Assembly (NCBI GenBank): GCA_029054535.1
Contig: JAIDFC010000145.1
Location: 1 to 6,504 of the forward strand
Source of the DNA: Rikenella sp.
GTDB taxonomy: Bacteria > Bacteroidota > Bacteroidia > Bacteroidales > Rikenellaceae
DNA: 6,504 bases
Direction: 5' to 3'
Under the pieces are notes generated by a model. The model made no database searches. It had not been told where the DNA came from and worked only from the letters and a program-made list of their open reading frames with translations. Positions 1-5,158 of the stretch are shown here, in pieces; the stretch's first letter is position 1; each line of letters starts with the position of its first letter. The translations under genes and the position numbers were made by a program.

Positions 1-48
1 AATACGCTAACTTCCCCCCGAGAGGAAAATTTCCCACGGCGGAAGTGT

Positions 49-273
49 TCCGAGCAAACTCCGATTTTCGGGTGCCGAGCGGCACCGGGTCGGACGCCCG
101 GGAGCGGCTGCAATCTTTGACGCGTAAGCGGCAAAATTGCGGGCCTCCCGAGGGGAGGCGTTCGGCCCGCGCGACCGCAGGGCGCAGTTGGTTGCGCAAA
201 GGAAAGGCGGGTGGTGAAGGCTTTTCGAATGCCTCGCTCGCGCTCGGTCCTCTCCCTATTCCTGGAGGCAACG
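49..273 (+). repeat. GC-rich interspersed repeat, copy A
   Basis: Non-coding repeat with two conserved blocks around a variable middle. Block 1 (49-86) matches 2841-2876 on the same strand and 3325-3362 on the opposite strand. Block 2 (163-273) matches the reverse complement of 3051-3155 over almost its whole length, apart from a 6-bp length difference and a few substitutions. The middle (87-162) is unlike that of copy B, but is also built of dyads: a 7-bp stem with a GAG loop at 143-159 and GCAA-AA-TTGC at 131-140. Block 1 contains GTGCCG-AG-CGGCAC at 72-85. Block 2 overlaps the stop codon of the domain remnant at 256-495. Short reading frames across it have no recognisable protein and I do not call them. 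The family's identity is unknown to me. Confidence 0.8.
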
Positions 274-495
274 CAGCTGAAAACCGTTCGCACGGTTGTA
301 GTTGTTATTCGAGTAGATCGCATCGCAGTCGAAGGCCATGGCATAGCCGCTGATACCCGTAAAAGAAGACGCCCAGCCGAACCCGCCGTTGCCGACGAAA
401 TACAACGTACCTCCTGCATTGGCTCCGCGCCATCCGCTGTCGCGGAGGCCCGGAGCCGACCTCCAGAAAAAGAACGCACTAAAGAGAAAAAACCA
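256..495 (-). pseudogene. FISUMP-type C-terminal domain remnant, copy 1
   Basis: The minus-strand frame reads from an in-frame stop at 496-498 to the TAG at 256-258. Its last ~65 residues resemble the Fibrobacter succinogenes major paralogous / DUF1566-like domain: SAPGLRDSGWRGA, then GTLYFVGNGGFGW, then an Asn-rich NNNYNRANG stretch and the ending QLRCLQE. Family members are normally the C-terminal part of longer secreted Bacteroidota proteins, usually with a PA(A/P)GYR...GYYWSS...NRANG...VRC signature. Only that signature portion remains here. There is no start codon, signal peptide or upstream domain, and the resemblance stops near position 460, just upstream of the PAPG-like motif. The domain assignment comes from motif memory, not a search. 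It may be a decayed gene end or a silent donor cassette; expression looks unlikely. Confidence 0.65.
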
Positions 496-518
496 TTAAA
501 TAACTAATAACCCAACCT

Positions 519-1721
519 ATGAAAATGACACGAACGCTTCATTTTTTGTTTTTCAGCCTGCTGTTGAGCGGCTGTTGGATCGGCGCTTCGGCCGCCGAGA
601 AAGCCTTGACCAAAACAGCGGCGCGAACTGAGGCACAACGTCTTGTGGAAACGCGGAAAGCACAGCTGCGCGAGACGTTGGTCGAGGAGTGGGCGAACCA
701 TGAGTTCACGAACGGCGAATATCGGATGCGCTTTTGGGATACGATCTACGGCCCGAAAGAGGCACCGGAGGGGGGCCGGAGCCTGTATATCTCGTTGCAC
801 GGCGGCGGAGGTGCTCCGGCCGTGGTGAACGACGGCCAGTGGGACAATCAGAAAGTGCTTTATCGGCCGGCCGAAGGGTTGTATTTCGTCCCGCGCTCCC
901 CGACCGACACGTGGAACATGTGGCACCAGGAGTACATGGACGATTTCTTGCGGAAGACCATCGCCGCAGCGGTGATTTTCGAAGGGGTGAATCCGGAAAA
1001 GGTCTATATTTTGGGCTATTCGGCCGGTGGGGACGGTTTGTATCAACTGGCGCCGCGATTGGCGGATCATTGGGCCGCCGCTTCGATGATGGCGGGACAT
1101 CCGGGCGATGCACGTCCGGAATCGCTGCGCAACCTGCCGTTTGCGATCTATATGGGCGGGCAAGACGGCGCTTATGATCGCAATTCGCTGGCGCGTCAGT
1201 ACAGCACGACGCTCGACCGGCTGGCCATCGCCGAGGGCGACGGAACCTACGTCCACGACACGCACATTTACGAAGATTGCGGCCACTGGATGTTGCGTCG
1301 CGACACGATCGCTCTACCTTGGATGGCGCAGTTCACGCGGAACCTCTATCCGAAACGGGTGATCTGGATCCAGGACGACGTGCTGCGCGACAACTTCTAC
1401 TGGCTTGGCGTTCCGGAGATCCACCGACGCGCGGGGGCGAAGATCGTGGCGGAGATCGACGGTCAGACGCTCCGCATCAAAGAGAGCGACTCGCCGATCG
1501 TGCTGGTCGGGCTGAACGACGAACTGCTGGATTTGGACAAACCGATTACGGTCTTCATGGGCGACCGACCGATCGCAACCAAACGATTCCGGCGTACGGC
1601 CTCGTCGCTGGCTCAACCGTTGAACAAAAGCGCTTTCTCTTTGGACTTGCCGTATCCGGTGGTTCTGAAGATCGAAAAAAACGCAGCCCTCAAAACCGGC
1701 GCTACGGTTACTCAGCTCTAA
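519..1721 (+). CDS. Lipoprotein alpha/beta-hydrolase (putative esterase)
   Basis: A 400-residue envelope hydrolase. The N-terminus is a hydrophobic signal with a lipobox, LLSG-Cys19, so it is probably a lipoprotein; an alternative signal-peptidase I site could lie near ASA24. The hydrolase core spans roughly residues 85-280. HGGGG at 94-98 is the probable oxyanion loop, GYSAGG at 166-171 carries the nucleophile Ser168, Asp216 or Asp220 (GGQDGAYD) is the acid, and His256 (EDCGHWM) is the base. This layout fits dienelactone-hydrolase / PHB-depolymerase-like esterases. Residues 280-400 form a C-terminal extension I do not recognise, probably beta-rich. The substrate is unknown. ATG at 519 is preceded by an A/T-rich leader with no strong Shine-Dalgarno, which is usual in Bacteroidota. 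A second in-frame ATG at 525 would also keep the signal peptide. It stands alone between repeat-rich DNA and converges on the DUF4924 gene. Confidence 0.85.
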   Translation: MKMTRTLHFLFFSLLLSGCWIGASAAEKALTKTAARTEAQRLVETRKAQLRETLVEEWANHEFTNGEYRMRFWDTIYGPKEAPEGGRSLYISLHGGGGAPAVVNDGQWDNQKVLYRPAEGLYFVPRSPTDTWNMWHQEYMDDFLRKTIAAAVIFEGVNPEKVYILGYSAGGDGLYQLAPRLADHWAAASMMAGHPGDARPESLRNLPFAIYMGGQDGAYDRNSLARQYSTTLDRLAIAEGDGTYVHDTHIYEDCGHWMLRRDTIALPWMAQFTRNLYPKRVIWIQDDVLRDNFYWLGVPEIHRRAGAKIVAEIDGQTLRIKESDSPIVLVGLNDELLDLDKPITVFMGDRPIATKRFRRTASSLAQPLNKSAFSLDLPYPVVLKIEKNAALKTGATVTQL

Positions 1722-1728
1722 TTTAAAC

Positions 1729-1912
1729 TTCGTTCGGTTTTTTGTAACCGATCATTGGCGACGTGCGGGTACTGTTCTCTTTGTGAACAACCGACGCTGC
1801 CAGCGAATCCAGAGGCCGCTTGTGGACTATGCCGAGGTAGTGCGAGGAAGACGTAGCCAAAAAGTACAGTTCCATACAGTAGCCAATGATCGGTTACAAA
1901 AAACCGAACGAA
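1729..1912. repeat. 184-bp element with perfect 31-bp terminal inverted repeats
   Basis: Positions 1729-1759 are the exact reverse complement of 1882-1912, enclosing a 122-bp core (1760-1881) with no plausible gene. Each arm carries its own dyad, TCGGTT-N6-AACCGA, so the whole can fold as one long stem or two small hairpins. The core includes CGCTG-C-CAGCG at 1794-1804. TTTAA occurs just outside both ends (1722-1726 and 1913-1917), which could be a target duplication but is also ordinary A/T-rich sequence. It fills the gap between two convergent genes, starting 7 bp after one stop and ending 6 bp before the other. Candidates are a MITE-like non-autonomous element or a bidirectional termination structure. 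It resembles an invertible segment, but neither neighbour would be driven by a promoter inside it. Confidence 0.9.
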
Positions 1913-1918
1913 TTTAAT

Positions 1919-2545
1919 TTAGGCCATATCTTTATAGAGGTCCAATTCACCTCGTTCGGCCGCACCGTGTATGGCCGCGAGTCGGGCCACGACCGGCGAG
2001 ACCACGTCCAGAACATCTTTGATATAACGTTCCGTAGCTTGGGCTTTTTTTTGAGCCGCCGGTCCCTCTTCTGGGAGCGCCGTTCCGCGGAGTCGACACA
2101 GCATGACCGAATACAAAGCTCGGAAACAAGCCTCCATATCGGTGATTTCAGCCGCAGCCAGGTCGCTTTCGCCGGCAATGGCCGTTTTGAGTTTCGGGAG
2201 TTCGGGTCGGAGGGCCGCAAAGATTCGGTCATACCCCTGTTCACGTCCGACGGGAGCCTGCAACAAGTGCAGGTGGAGATCGTTCAGGTCGGCAATGAGG
2301 TGCAGCGTATGTTCCAGGTGTCCGGCCTTCTCTTTCCCCTCGGTTCGGAGCAGATTGACCATATCCATATACCAGAAAAACAGGGTCTGTTTTTGTTCCT
2401 GGTCGAGTTCGGCATGCGGTTCCACGAGGGTCGAATAGATCTGTTCGGGCGAAAATTCCAACGCCCGCAGCATGTCTTCGAGTTGCCAGAGGTAGAGGAT
2501 ATACTCGGCTATGTTCTCGCCTCTTTTTTGTTTTGCAGTCAGCAT
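1919..2545 (-). CDS. DUF4924 family protein
   Basis: A 208-residue protein whose N-terminus (MLTAKQKRGENIAEYILYLW followed by QLEDMLRA) and central segments (GHLEHTLHLIADLNDLHLHL, about residues 75-94) match the DUF4924 family, a Bacteroidota-specific group of unknown function. It is predicted mostly alpha-helical, with no signal peptide and no membrane segment, so it is probably cytoplasmic. From memory family members run around 180 residues; this one carries an Ala-rich stretch (PEEGPAAQKKAQA, about residues 158-170) and an acidic/charged tail. Start ATG at 2543-2545 has an A/T-rich upstream region (2546-2590) that probably holds the promoter. No clean TAnnTTTG match is visible there, only the loosely similar TATACTTTA. 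The terminal codon and flank of a FISUMP remnant lie 50 bp upstream on the same strand. No partner genes suggest a role. Confidence 0.85.
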   Translation of the reverse strand: MLTAKQKRGENIAEYILYLWQLEDMLRALEFSPEQIYSTLVEPHAELDQEQKQTLFFWYMDMVNLLRTEGKEKAGHLEHTLHLIADLNDLHLHLLQAPVGREQGYDRIFAALRPELPKLKTAIAGESDLAAAEITDMEACFRALYSVMLCRLRGTALPEEGPAAQKKAQATERYIKDVLDVVSPVVARLAAIHGAAERGELDLYKDMA

Positions 2546-2589
2546 GAATAAAGTGTTGTGTCTGTTATAAAGTATATTCTATTTCCTTT

Positions 2590-2856
2590 CTCTCCCTATT
2601 CCTGGAGGCAACGCAACTGATGACCGTTTCCACGGTAATAGTTGCTATTCGGATTGATCCCGTCCCAGTCGAAGCGCATGAAATAGGCATTCCCTTCCTC
2701 CGCAGCTCCCGTGGTCGTCCAACAGAGTCCGTAGTAGCCGACGCTGTACAACGTCCCAGTGGTGCGTCCGCGGAAGCCCGGAGCCGGGTAAAAGGCTGCT
2801 GGACATTCCAGCCTGGCCGTGGCTGCTTCGATAACAGTTGTCCGAACAAACTCCAA
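2590..2856 (-). pseudogene. FISUMP-type C-terminal domain remnant, copy 2
   Basis: The minus-strand frame ends at a TAG (2596-2598). It encodes ARLECPAAFYPAPGFRG, GTLYSVGYYGLCW, an Asn-containing NPNSNYYRGNG segment and the terminal QLRCLQE, which is the FISUMP/DUF1566-like signature in its usual order. Domain similarity covers about residues 14-86 of the 86-codon frame. Upstream the frame runs into block 1 of the interspersed repeat (2841-2876), where no convincing start (only a TTG), signal peptide or other domain exists. The end is the same block as in copy 1: the codons for RCLQE, the TAG and the following GGGAGAG are identical. Homology to copy A then stops at about 2590, just before the DUF4924 upstream region. 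It is read as a truncated gene end or silent cassette; family call from motifs only. Confidence 0.65.
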
Positions 2857-2893
2857 TATTCGCGTGCCGAGCGGCGTTTACCCGGCTCCGGGC
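2776..2893. repeat. Inverted repeat joining head-to-head domain remnants
   Basis: The 17-bp sequence TTTACCCGGCTCCGGGC at 2877-2893 is present as its exact reverse complement at 2776-2792. It encodes the PAPG segment of the domain in both remnants, which therefore diverge from an 84-bp centre (2793-2876). Within it CCCGG-CT-CCGGG is a 12-bp dyad with a 2-bp centre. The sequence identity may simply reflect shared coding ancestry. Its position at the shared left boundary of the fragments also makes it a candidate crossover point. Confidence 0.7.
2841..2876 (+). repeat. Interspersed repeat block 1, isolated copy
   Basis: An isolated copy of the ~37-bp block beginning CCGAACAAACTCC and ending GTGCCGAGCGGC. 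It matches 49-86 (same strand) and 3325-3362 (opposite strand) with a few substitutions. Block 2 does not follow. Instead the sequence switches directly into the PAPG start of the plus-strand domain remnant, so the break in the repeat coincides with the domain boundary. Confidence 0.8.
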
Positions 2894-3068
2894 CACCGCG
2901 CCGGTAATTTCGGTACGGTGTGGTACGCCGGCCGGAGCGGGTATAGTTGGTCGTCAACGATTCCTACGGGGAGTACCGATGCCTCCCACTTGAGCTTCAG
3001 CTGCGACATCTTTCTCGCCCGGCAGGCCAGGTTGGAGTGCCCAGCGGCACCGTTGCCTCCAGGAATAG
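2876..3068 (+). pseudogene. FISUMP-type C-terminal domain remnant, copy 3 (scrambled)
   Basis: On the plus strand, 2876-3007 encodes VYPAPGHRAGNFGTVWYAG then GYSWSSTIPTGS and HLSFSCD, a good FISUMP signature (GYxWSS is the hallmark). The expected Asn-rich tail is missing. Positions 3008-3050 hold unrelated sequence, including a second ARLECPAA-coding stretch (3025-3049). The terminal codons for RCLQE and TAG reappear at 3051-3068 in a different frame, the intervening segment being 5 nt shorter than in copy 1. There is no start codon of its own: upstream is repeat block 1. This is a broken, rearranged copy, and the junction pattern suggests recombination or gene conversion rather than simple point decay. 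Family call rests on motifs. Confidence 0.65.
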
Positions 3069-3362
3069 GGAGAGGACGGAGCGAGGCACTCGAAAAGCCT
3101 TCACCACCCGCCTTTCCTTTGCGCAACCAACTGCGCCCTGCGGGCGCGCGGGCCGTAGGTACCCTGTTGCGCCTCATTGGGCCTGTCGCCCACCCCCCGA
3201 GGCGCAAAGCGCCTGGGCGACGAGGCCGGCAACCTTTCAGGTTGCAAGTTGCCAAACACGCGTTTCCCCGCCACAAACCGCGATCTTTGATCGCGCGGGT
3301 CGCCGCCACCCCACGCGGCGGACCGGTGCCGCTCGGCACTCGAAAATTGGAGTTTGCTCAGA
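3051..3362 (-). repeat. GC-rich interspersed repeat, copy B (inverted relative to copy A)
   Basis: Block 2 (3051-3155) and block 1 (3325-3362) match copy A in reverse orientation. The middle (3156-3324) is about 170 nt, against about 76 in copy A, and is unrelated to it, being a chain of hairpins. A piece of this middle (3292-3318) recurs in the opposite strand sense at 6477-6503 with 25 of 27 positions equal. Copies A and B therefore form a long, interrupted inverted repeat flanking the hydrolase, the DUF4924 gene and the domain remnants. Frames that stay open through it are attributed to GC-richness, not to genes. Confidence 0.8.
3180..3339. repeat. Array of five strong hairpins within copy B
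   Basis: Consecutive dyads are visible. First, a nested stem pairs GGCCT (3180-3184) with AGGCC (3223-3227), GTCGCCC (3185-3191) with GGGCGAC (3215-3221), and AGGCGC (3200-3205) with GCGCCT (3209-3214) around an AAA loop. Second, GCAACCT-TTC-AGGTTGC at 3229-3245. Third, CGCGATC-TTT-GATCGCG at 3279-3295. Fourth, CGCCGC (3301-3306) with GCGGCG (3315-3320). Fifth, GTGCCG-CT-CGGCAC at 3326-3339. Most perfect stems have 3-nt loops. Whether this works as RNA, as folded single-stranded DNA, or not at all cannot be told from sequence. Confidence 0.8.
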
Positions 3363-3620
3363 ATGGCTCCGTCGGCGGCGACCCTTTTTTAAATCCCAAA
3401 CGTCTTTACCGCGCGCCTCCTTGTACCCGAGCCGCCGACAGCGGGAAGCCTTTGGGACAGAGACTGCCAGTAAAACACCCGAAAGGTGCGCCACCGCGCG
3501 GGATGGCGGCGGCTCGCCCGCTCGCTGGCGGGATTTCCCAACCTTTGCTCTCTTACTTTGCCCGCGCTCAGGCCGCGCGGCCCCGCGTGCCCGCGGCGGG
3601 CAATAGGCTGCCGTAGTCAA
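3363..3620. other. GC-rich gene-free stretch
   Basis: No recognisable gene. Several frames stay open here on both strands, but their products are Arg/Pro/Ala-rich without domains, as expected of GC-rich non-coding DNA. Visible structure includes the 12-bp palindrome GGCCGCGCGGCC near 3572 and GC-rich dyads around 3500-3530 and 3585-3600. It probably belongs to the same repeat-rich island as copy B. Confidence 0.6.
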
Positions 3621-3632
3621 GAGTACTTCGCC

Positions 3633-3726
3633 GAAAACCCAACAAAATGCTACACATCCCTATAACCTGCACAGAAAACCATAACAAAAGATGCTACACA
3701 TCGTTATAACAGTCCGAAAACCGCCT
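3633..3726. repeat. 41-42-bp direct tandem repeat, about 2.3 units
   Basis: Units begin with GAAAACC at 3633, 3674 and 3716. The first two share GAAAACC, AACAAAA and the 20-mer ATGCTACACATCCCTATAAC (3647-3666), of which 18 of 20 bases recur at 3691-3710. The third is only its first few bases. The sequence is A/T-rich, in contrast to its surroundings, and lies 30-120 bp beyond the 3' end of hslR. Too few and too similar throughout to be a CRISPR array. Role unknown. Confidence 0.7.
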
Positions 3727-3755
3727 CCGCCCGCGCGCCGGCACTGCCCGAAGAC

Positions 3756-4157
3756 TCACTCTTCCGCATCGTCGTCGTCAAACTCAGCCAAGAGTTCTTC
3801 GATGTCTCGTCGATCCTTTTTGGTAGGCCTGCCCATACCCCGATCCCGCACCGCAAACGCACCGGCCCGCGCCATCTCCAGTTTGATGAGCTCTTCCGGA
3901 GGCGTAACATCCTCGATGTATCGTCCGATATTCCGGGCCGGCTGTCGATTCGCGACCAGCTCCAGCACCCGGAAACTGTACACGACCGGCATCCTCCGCA
4001 CGGCGACCACCTCGCCCGTACGGACCTCGCGCGAGGGTTTGACCACCGCTCCGTTCACCAGCACCCGATTGTTTTTGCAGGCCTCCGCCGCTGCAGAGCG
4101 CGTTTTGAAGAGCCTCACCGCCCATAGCCATTTGTCGATCCGAACCCCGTCTGCCAT
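3756..4157 (-). CDS. hslR: S4-domain RNA-binding protein, Hsp15 family
   Basis: A 133-residue protein, the same length I recall for E. coli Hsp15. The S4 RNA-binding fold is at about residues 5-66: RIDKWLWAVRLFKTRS (6-21), the turn VLVNG (32-36), then KPSREV. The C-terminal tail has GRPTKKDRRDIEELL (109-123), matching the basic tail typical of Hsp15, followed by an acidic end (DDDDAEE). In E. coli Hsp15 binds 50S subunits that carry stalled nascent chains and is heat-induced; that role is presumed here by homology. The start is set by a strong AGGAGG 9 nt upstream. The stop codon of nfo lies only 46 bp upstream on the same strand, so the two are probably co-transcribed. Other small S4 proteins are possible, but the tail favours Hsp15. 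Confidence 0.9.
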   Translation of the reverse strand: MADGVRIDKWLWAVRLFKTRSAAAEACKNNRVLVNGAVVKPSREVRTGEVVAVRRMPVVYSFRVLELVANRQPARNIGRYIEDVTPPEELIKLEMARAGAFAVRDRGMGRPTKKDRRDIEELLAEFDDDDAEE

Positions 4158-4166
4158 GATAGAAAA

Positions 4167-4172
4167 CCTCCT
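4167..4172 (-). promoter_or_regulatory. Shine-Dalgarno of hslR
   Basis: A perfect AGGAGG on the minus strand, 9 nt before the ATG at 4155-4157. This is notable because many Bacteroidota genes lack a strong Shine-Dalgarno. It fixes the hslR start. Confidence 0.8.
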
Positions 4173-4203
4173 ATATTTCTCGAATTAAGGCCGATGCAAA
4201 CCC

Positions 4204-5064
4204 TTAAACACCAGGCCCCTCGACCCCGGCCCAAGCGTAAAGCTGCGCGATTTCGTCCGGCCACCGCGTTTCGTCGGGCGTTTCGAGGATCAGCGGCATG
4301 TCGTCGAACCTCGGGTCAGCTGCCACGTATCGAAAGACCTCCGTTCCGAGCGTTCCCTCTCCCAGCGGCGCATGCCGGTCCACCCGACTCCCCATTGCCT
4401 TGAGATCGTCGTTCAGGTGCATCCCGCGCAGGTAACGGAAGCCCACGATGCGGTCGAACTCCTCGAAAGTCCGTTCGCAAGCCTCCGACGTCCCGAGGTC
4501 GTACCCCGCCGAGTAGGCGTGGCAGGTGTCGATACAGACCCCCACCCGATTTTTGTCCTGCACTCGGTCGATGATGTAGGCCAGGTGTTCGAACCTCCAA
4601 CCGAGGTTGGAGCCCTGTCCGGCCGTGTTTTCGATCACCGCCGTAACGCCCTGCGTCGCCTCCAGCGCCAGATCGATCGACTGGGCAATCCGTTCGAGAC
4701 ACTCCTCGTCCGAGATCTCCCGCAACGAGCTTCCGGGATGGAAGTTGAGTCGGTCGAGTCCCAGCAGCTCGCACCGTTTCATCTCGTCCGTAAAGGCCTT
4801 GCGCGACTTTTCGAGCCCCGCCGGATCGGGATGCCCCAGGTTGATGAGATAGCTGTCGTGCGGCAAGATTTGAAACGGCTCGTAGCCCCATTCGGCACAC
4901 CGGCTCCGAAACGCATCGATCTGCACCTGCGTCAACGGTGCCGCCACCCACTGCCGCTGGTTTTTGGTAAAAAGCGCGAAGGCTCCGGCTCCGATCCTTC
5001 GCGCATTCTCCGGGGCATTCTCGACCCCGCCCGAAGCGCTGACGTGCGCACCGAAATATTTCAT
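4204..5064 (-). CDS. nfo: Endonuclease IV (apurinic/apyrimidinic endonuclease)
   Basis: A 286-residue TIM-barrel enzyme of base-excision repair that cleaves DNA 5' to abasic sites and removes 3' blocking groups using a trinuclear zinc centre. All nine metal ligands known from E. coli Nfo are present at the same residue numbers: His69, His109, Glu145, Asp179, His182, His216, Asp229, His231 and Glu261. Family motifs seen are GAHVSASGG (5-13), LPHDSYLINLG (67-77), IENTAGQG (144-151), CIDTCHAY (177-184), HLNDD (216-220) and DRHAPLGEG (229-237). The ATG at 5062-5064 is supported by GGGAGG upstream and by the conserved start MKYFGAHVS. The frame continues farther 5' without homology and would overlap the divergent gene, so the longer start is rejected. 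The protein should be fully functional. It precedes hslR by 46 bp and is transcribed away from the DUF3078 gene. Confidence 0.97.
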   Translation of the reverse strand: MKYFGAHVSASGGVENAPENARRIGAGAFALFTKNQRQWVAAPLTQVQIDAFRSRCAEWGYEPFQILPHDSYLINLGHPDPAGLEKSRKAFTDEMKRCELLGLDRLNFHPGSSLREISDEECLERIAQSIDLALEATQGVTAVIENTAGQGSNLGWRFEHLAYIIDRVQDKNRVGVCIDTCHAYSAGYDLGTSEACERTFEEFDRIVGFRYLRGMHLNDDLKAMGSRVDRHAPLGEGTLGTEVFRYVAADPRFDDMPLILETPDETRWPDEIAQLYAWAGVEGPGV

Positions 5065-5071
5065 AACGCAA

Positions 5072-5077
5072 CCTCCC
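5072..5077 (-). promoter_or_regulatory. Shine-Dalgarno of nfo
   Basis: The minus strand reads AAGGGAGGTTGCGTT directly before the ATG. The GGGAGG core lies 7 nt from the start codon and supports the 286-residue start over the longer open frame. Confidence 0.7.
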
Positions 5078-5088
5078 TTATTTTTTTG

Positions 5089-5096
5089 TAAATTTG
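5089..5096 (+). promoter_or_regulatory. Bacteroidota-type -7 element TAAATTTG
   Basis: TAAATTTG matches the Bacteroidota -7 consensus TAnnTTTG exactly and points at the DUF3078 gene. It would give a start near 5103 and a leader of about 55 nt. No TTTG -33 element is seen at the expected 19-21 bp upstream, so strength is uncertain. It lies within the nfo leader region on the other strand, so the two divergent promoters must overlap closely. Confidence 0.55.
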
Positions 5097-5158
5097 CCCC
5101 CCTAACCTTGTTATCGGACCGAGCACGCACATGCAGAAGAGGGTCCGCCCGATCGATT

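Noticed and set aside
504..1286. Long antisense frame opposite the hydrolase
   Set aside because: Shadow of a GC-rich coding gene. The plus strand has a complete catalytic triad and lipobox, and the antisense product has no domain.
1760..1881. Phase-variable promoter inside the inverted-repeat element
   Set aside because: Both neighbouring genes end here, so an inverting promoter would only make antisense RNA. No exact TAnnTTTG is present, only a TACTTTTTG-like match with wrong spacing.
2819..3616. Long plus-strand open frame across remnant, copy B and GC-rich stretch
   Set aside because: Only its first ~65 codons resemble a protein domain. The rest is repeat DNA translated into Arg/Pro/Ala-rich sequence, with no proper start.
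3633..3726. CRISPR array
   Set aside because: Similarity covers most of the 41-bp period, so there are no unique spacers, and no cas genes are present.
4372..5091. Open frame opposite nfo
   Set aside because: Antisense shadow of a fully conserved endonuclease IV.
4964..5158. N-terminal extension of the DUF3078 protein
   Set aside because: It would run antisense through nfo and bury the signal peptide, which begins at the ATG at 5159.
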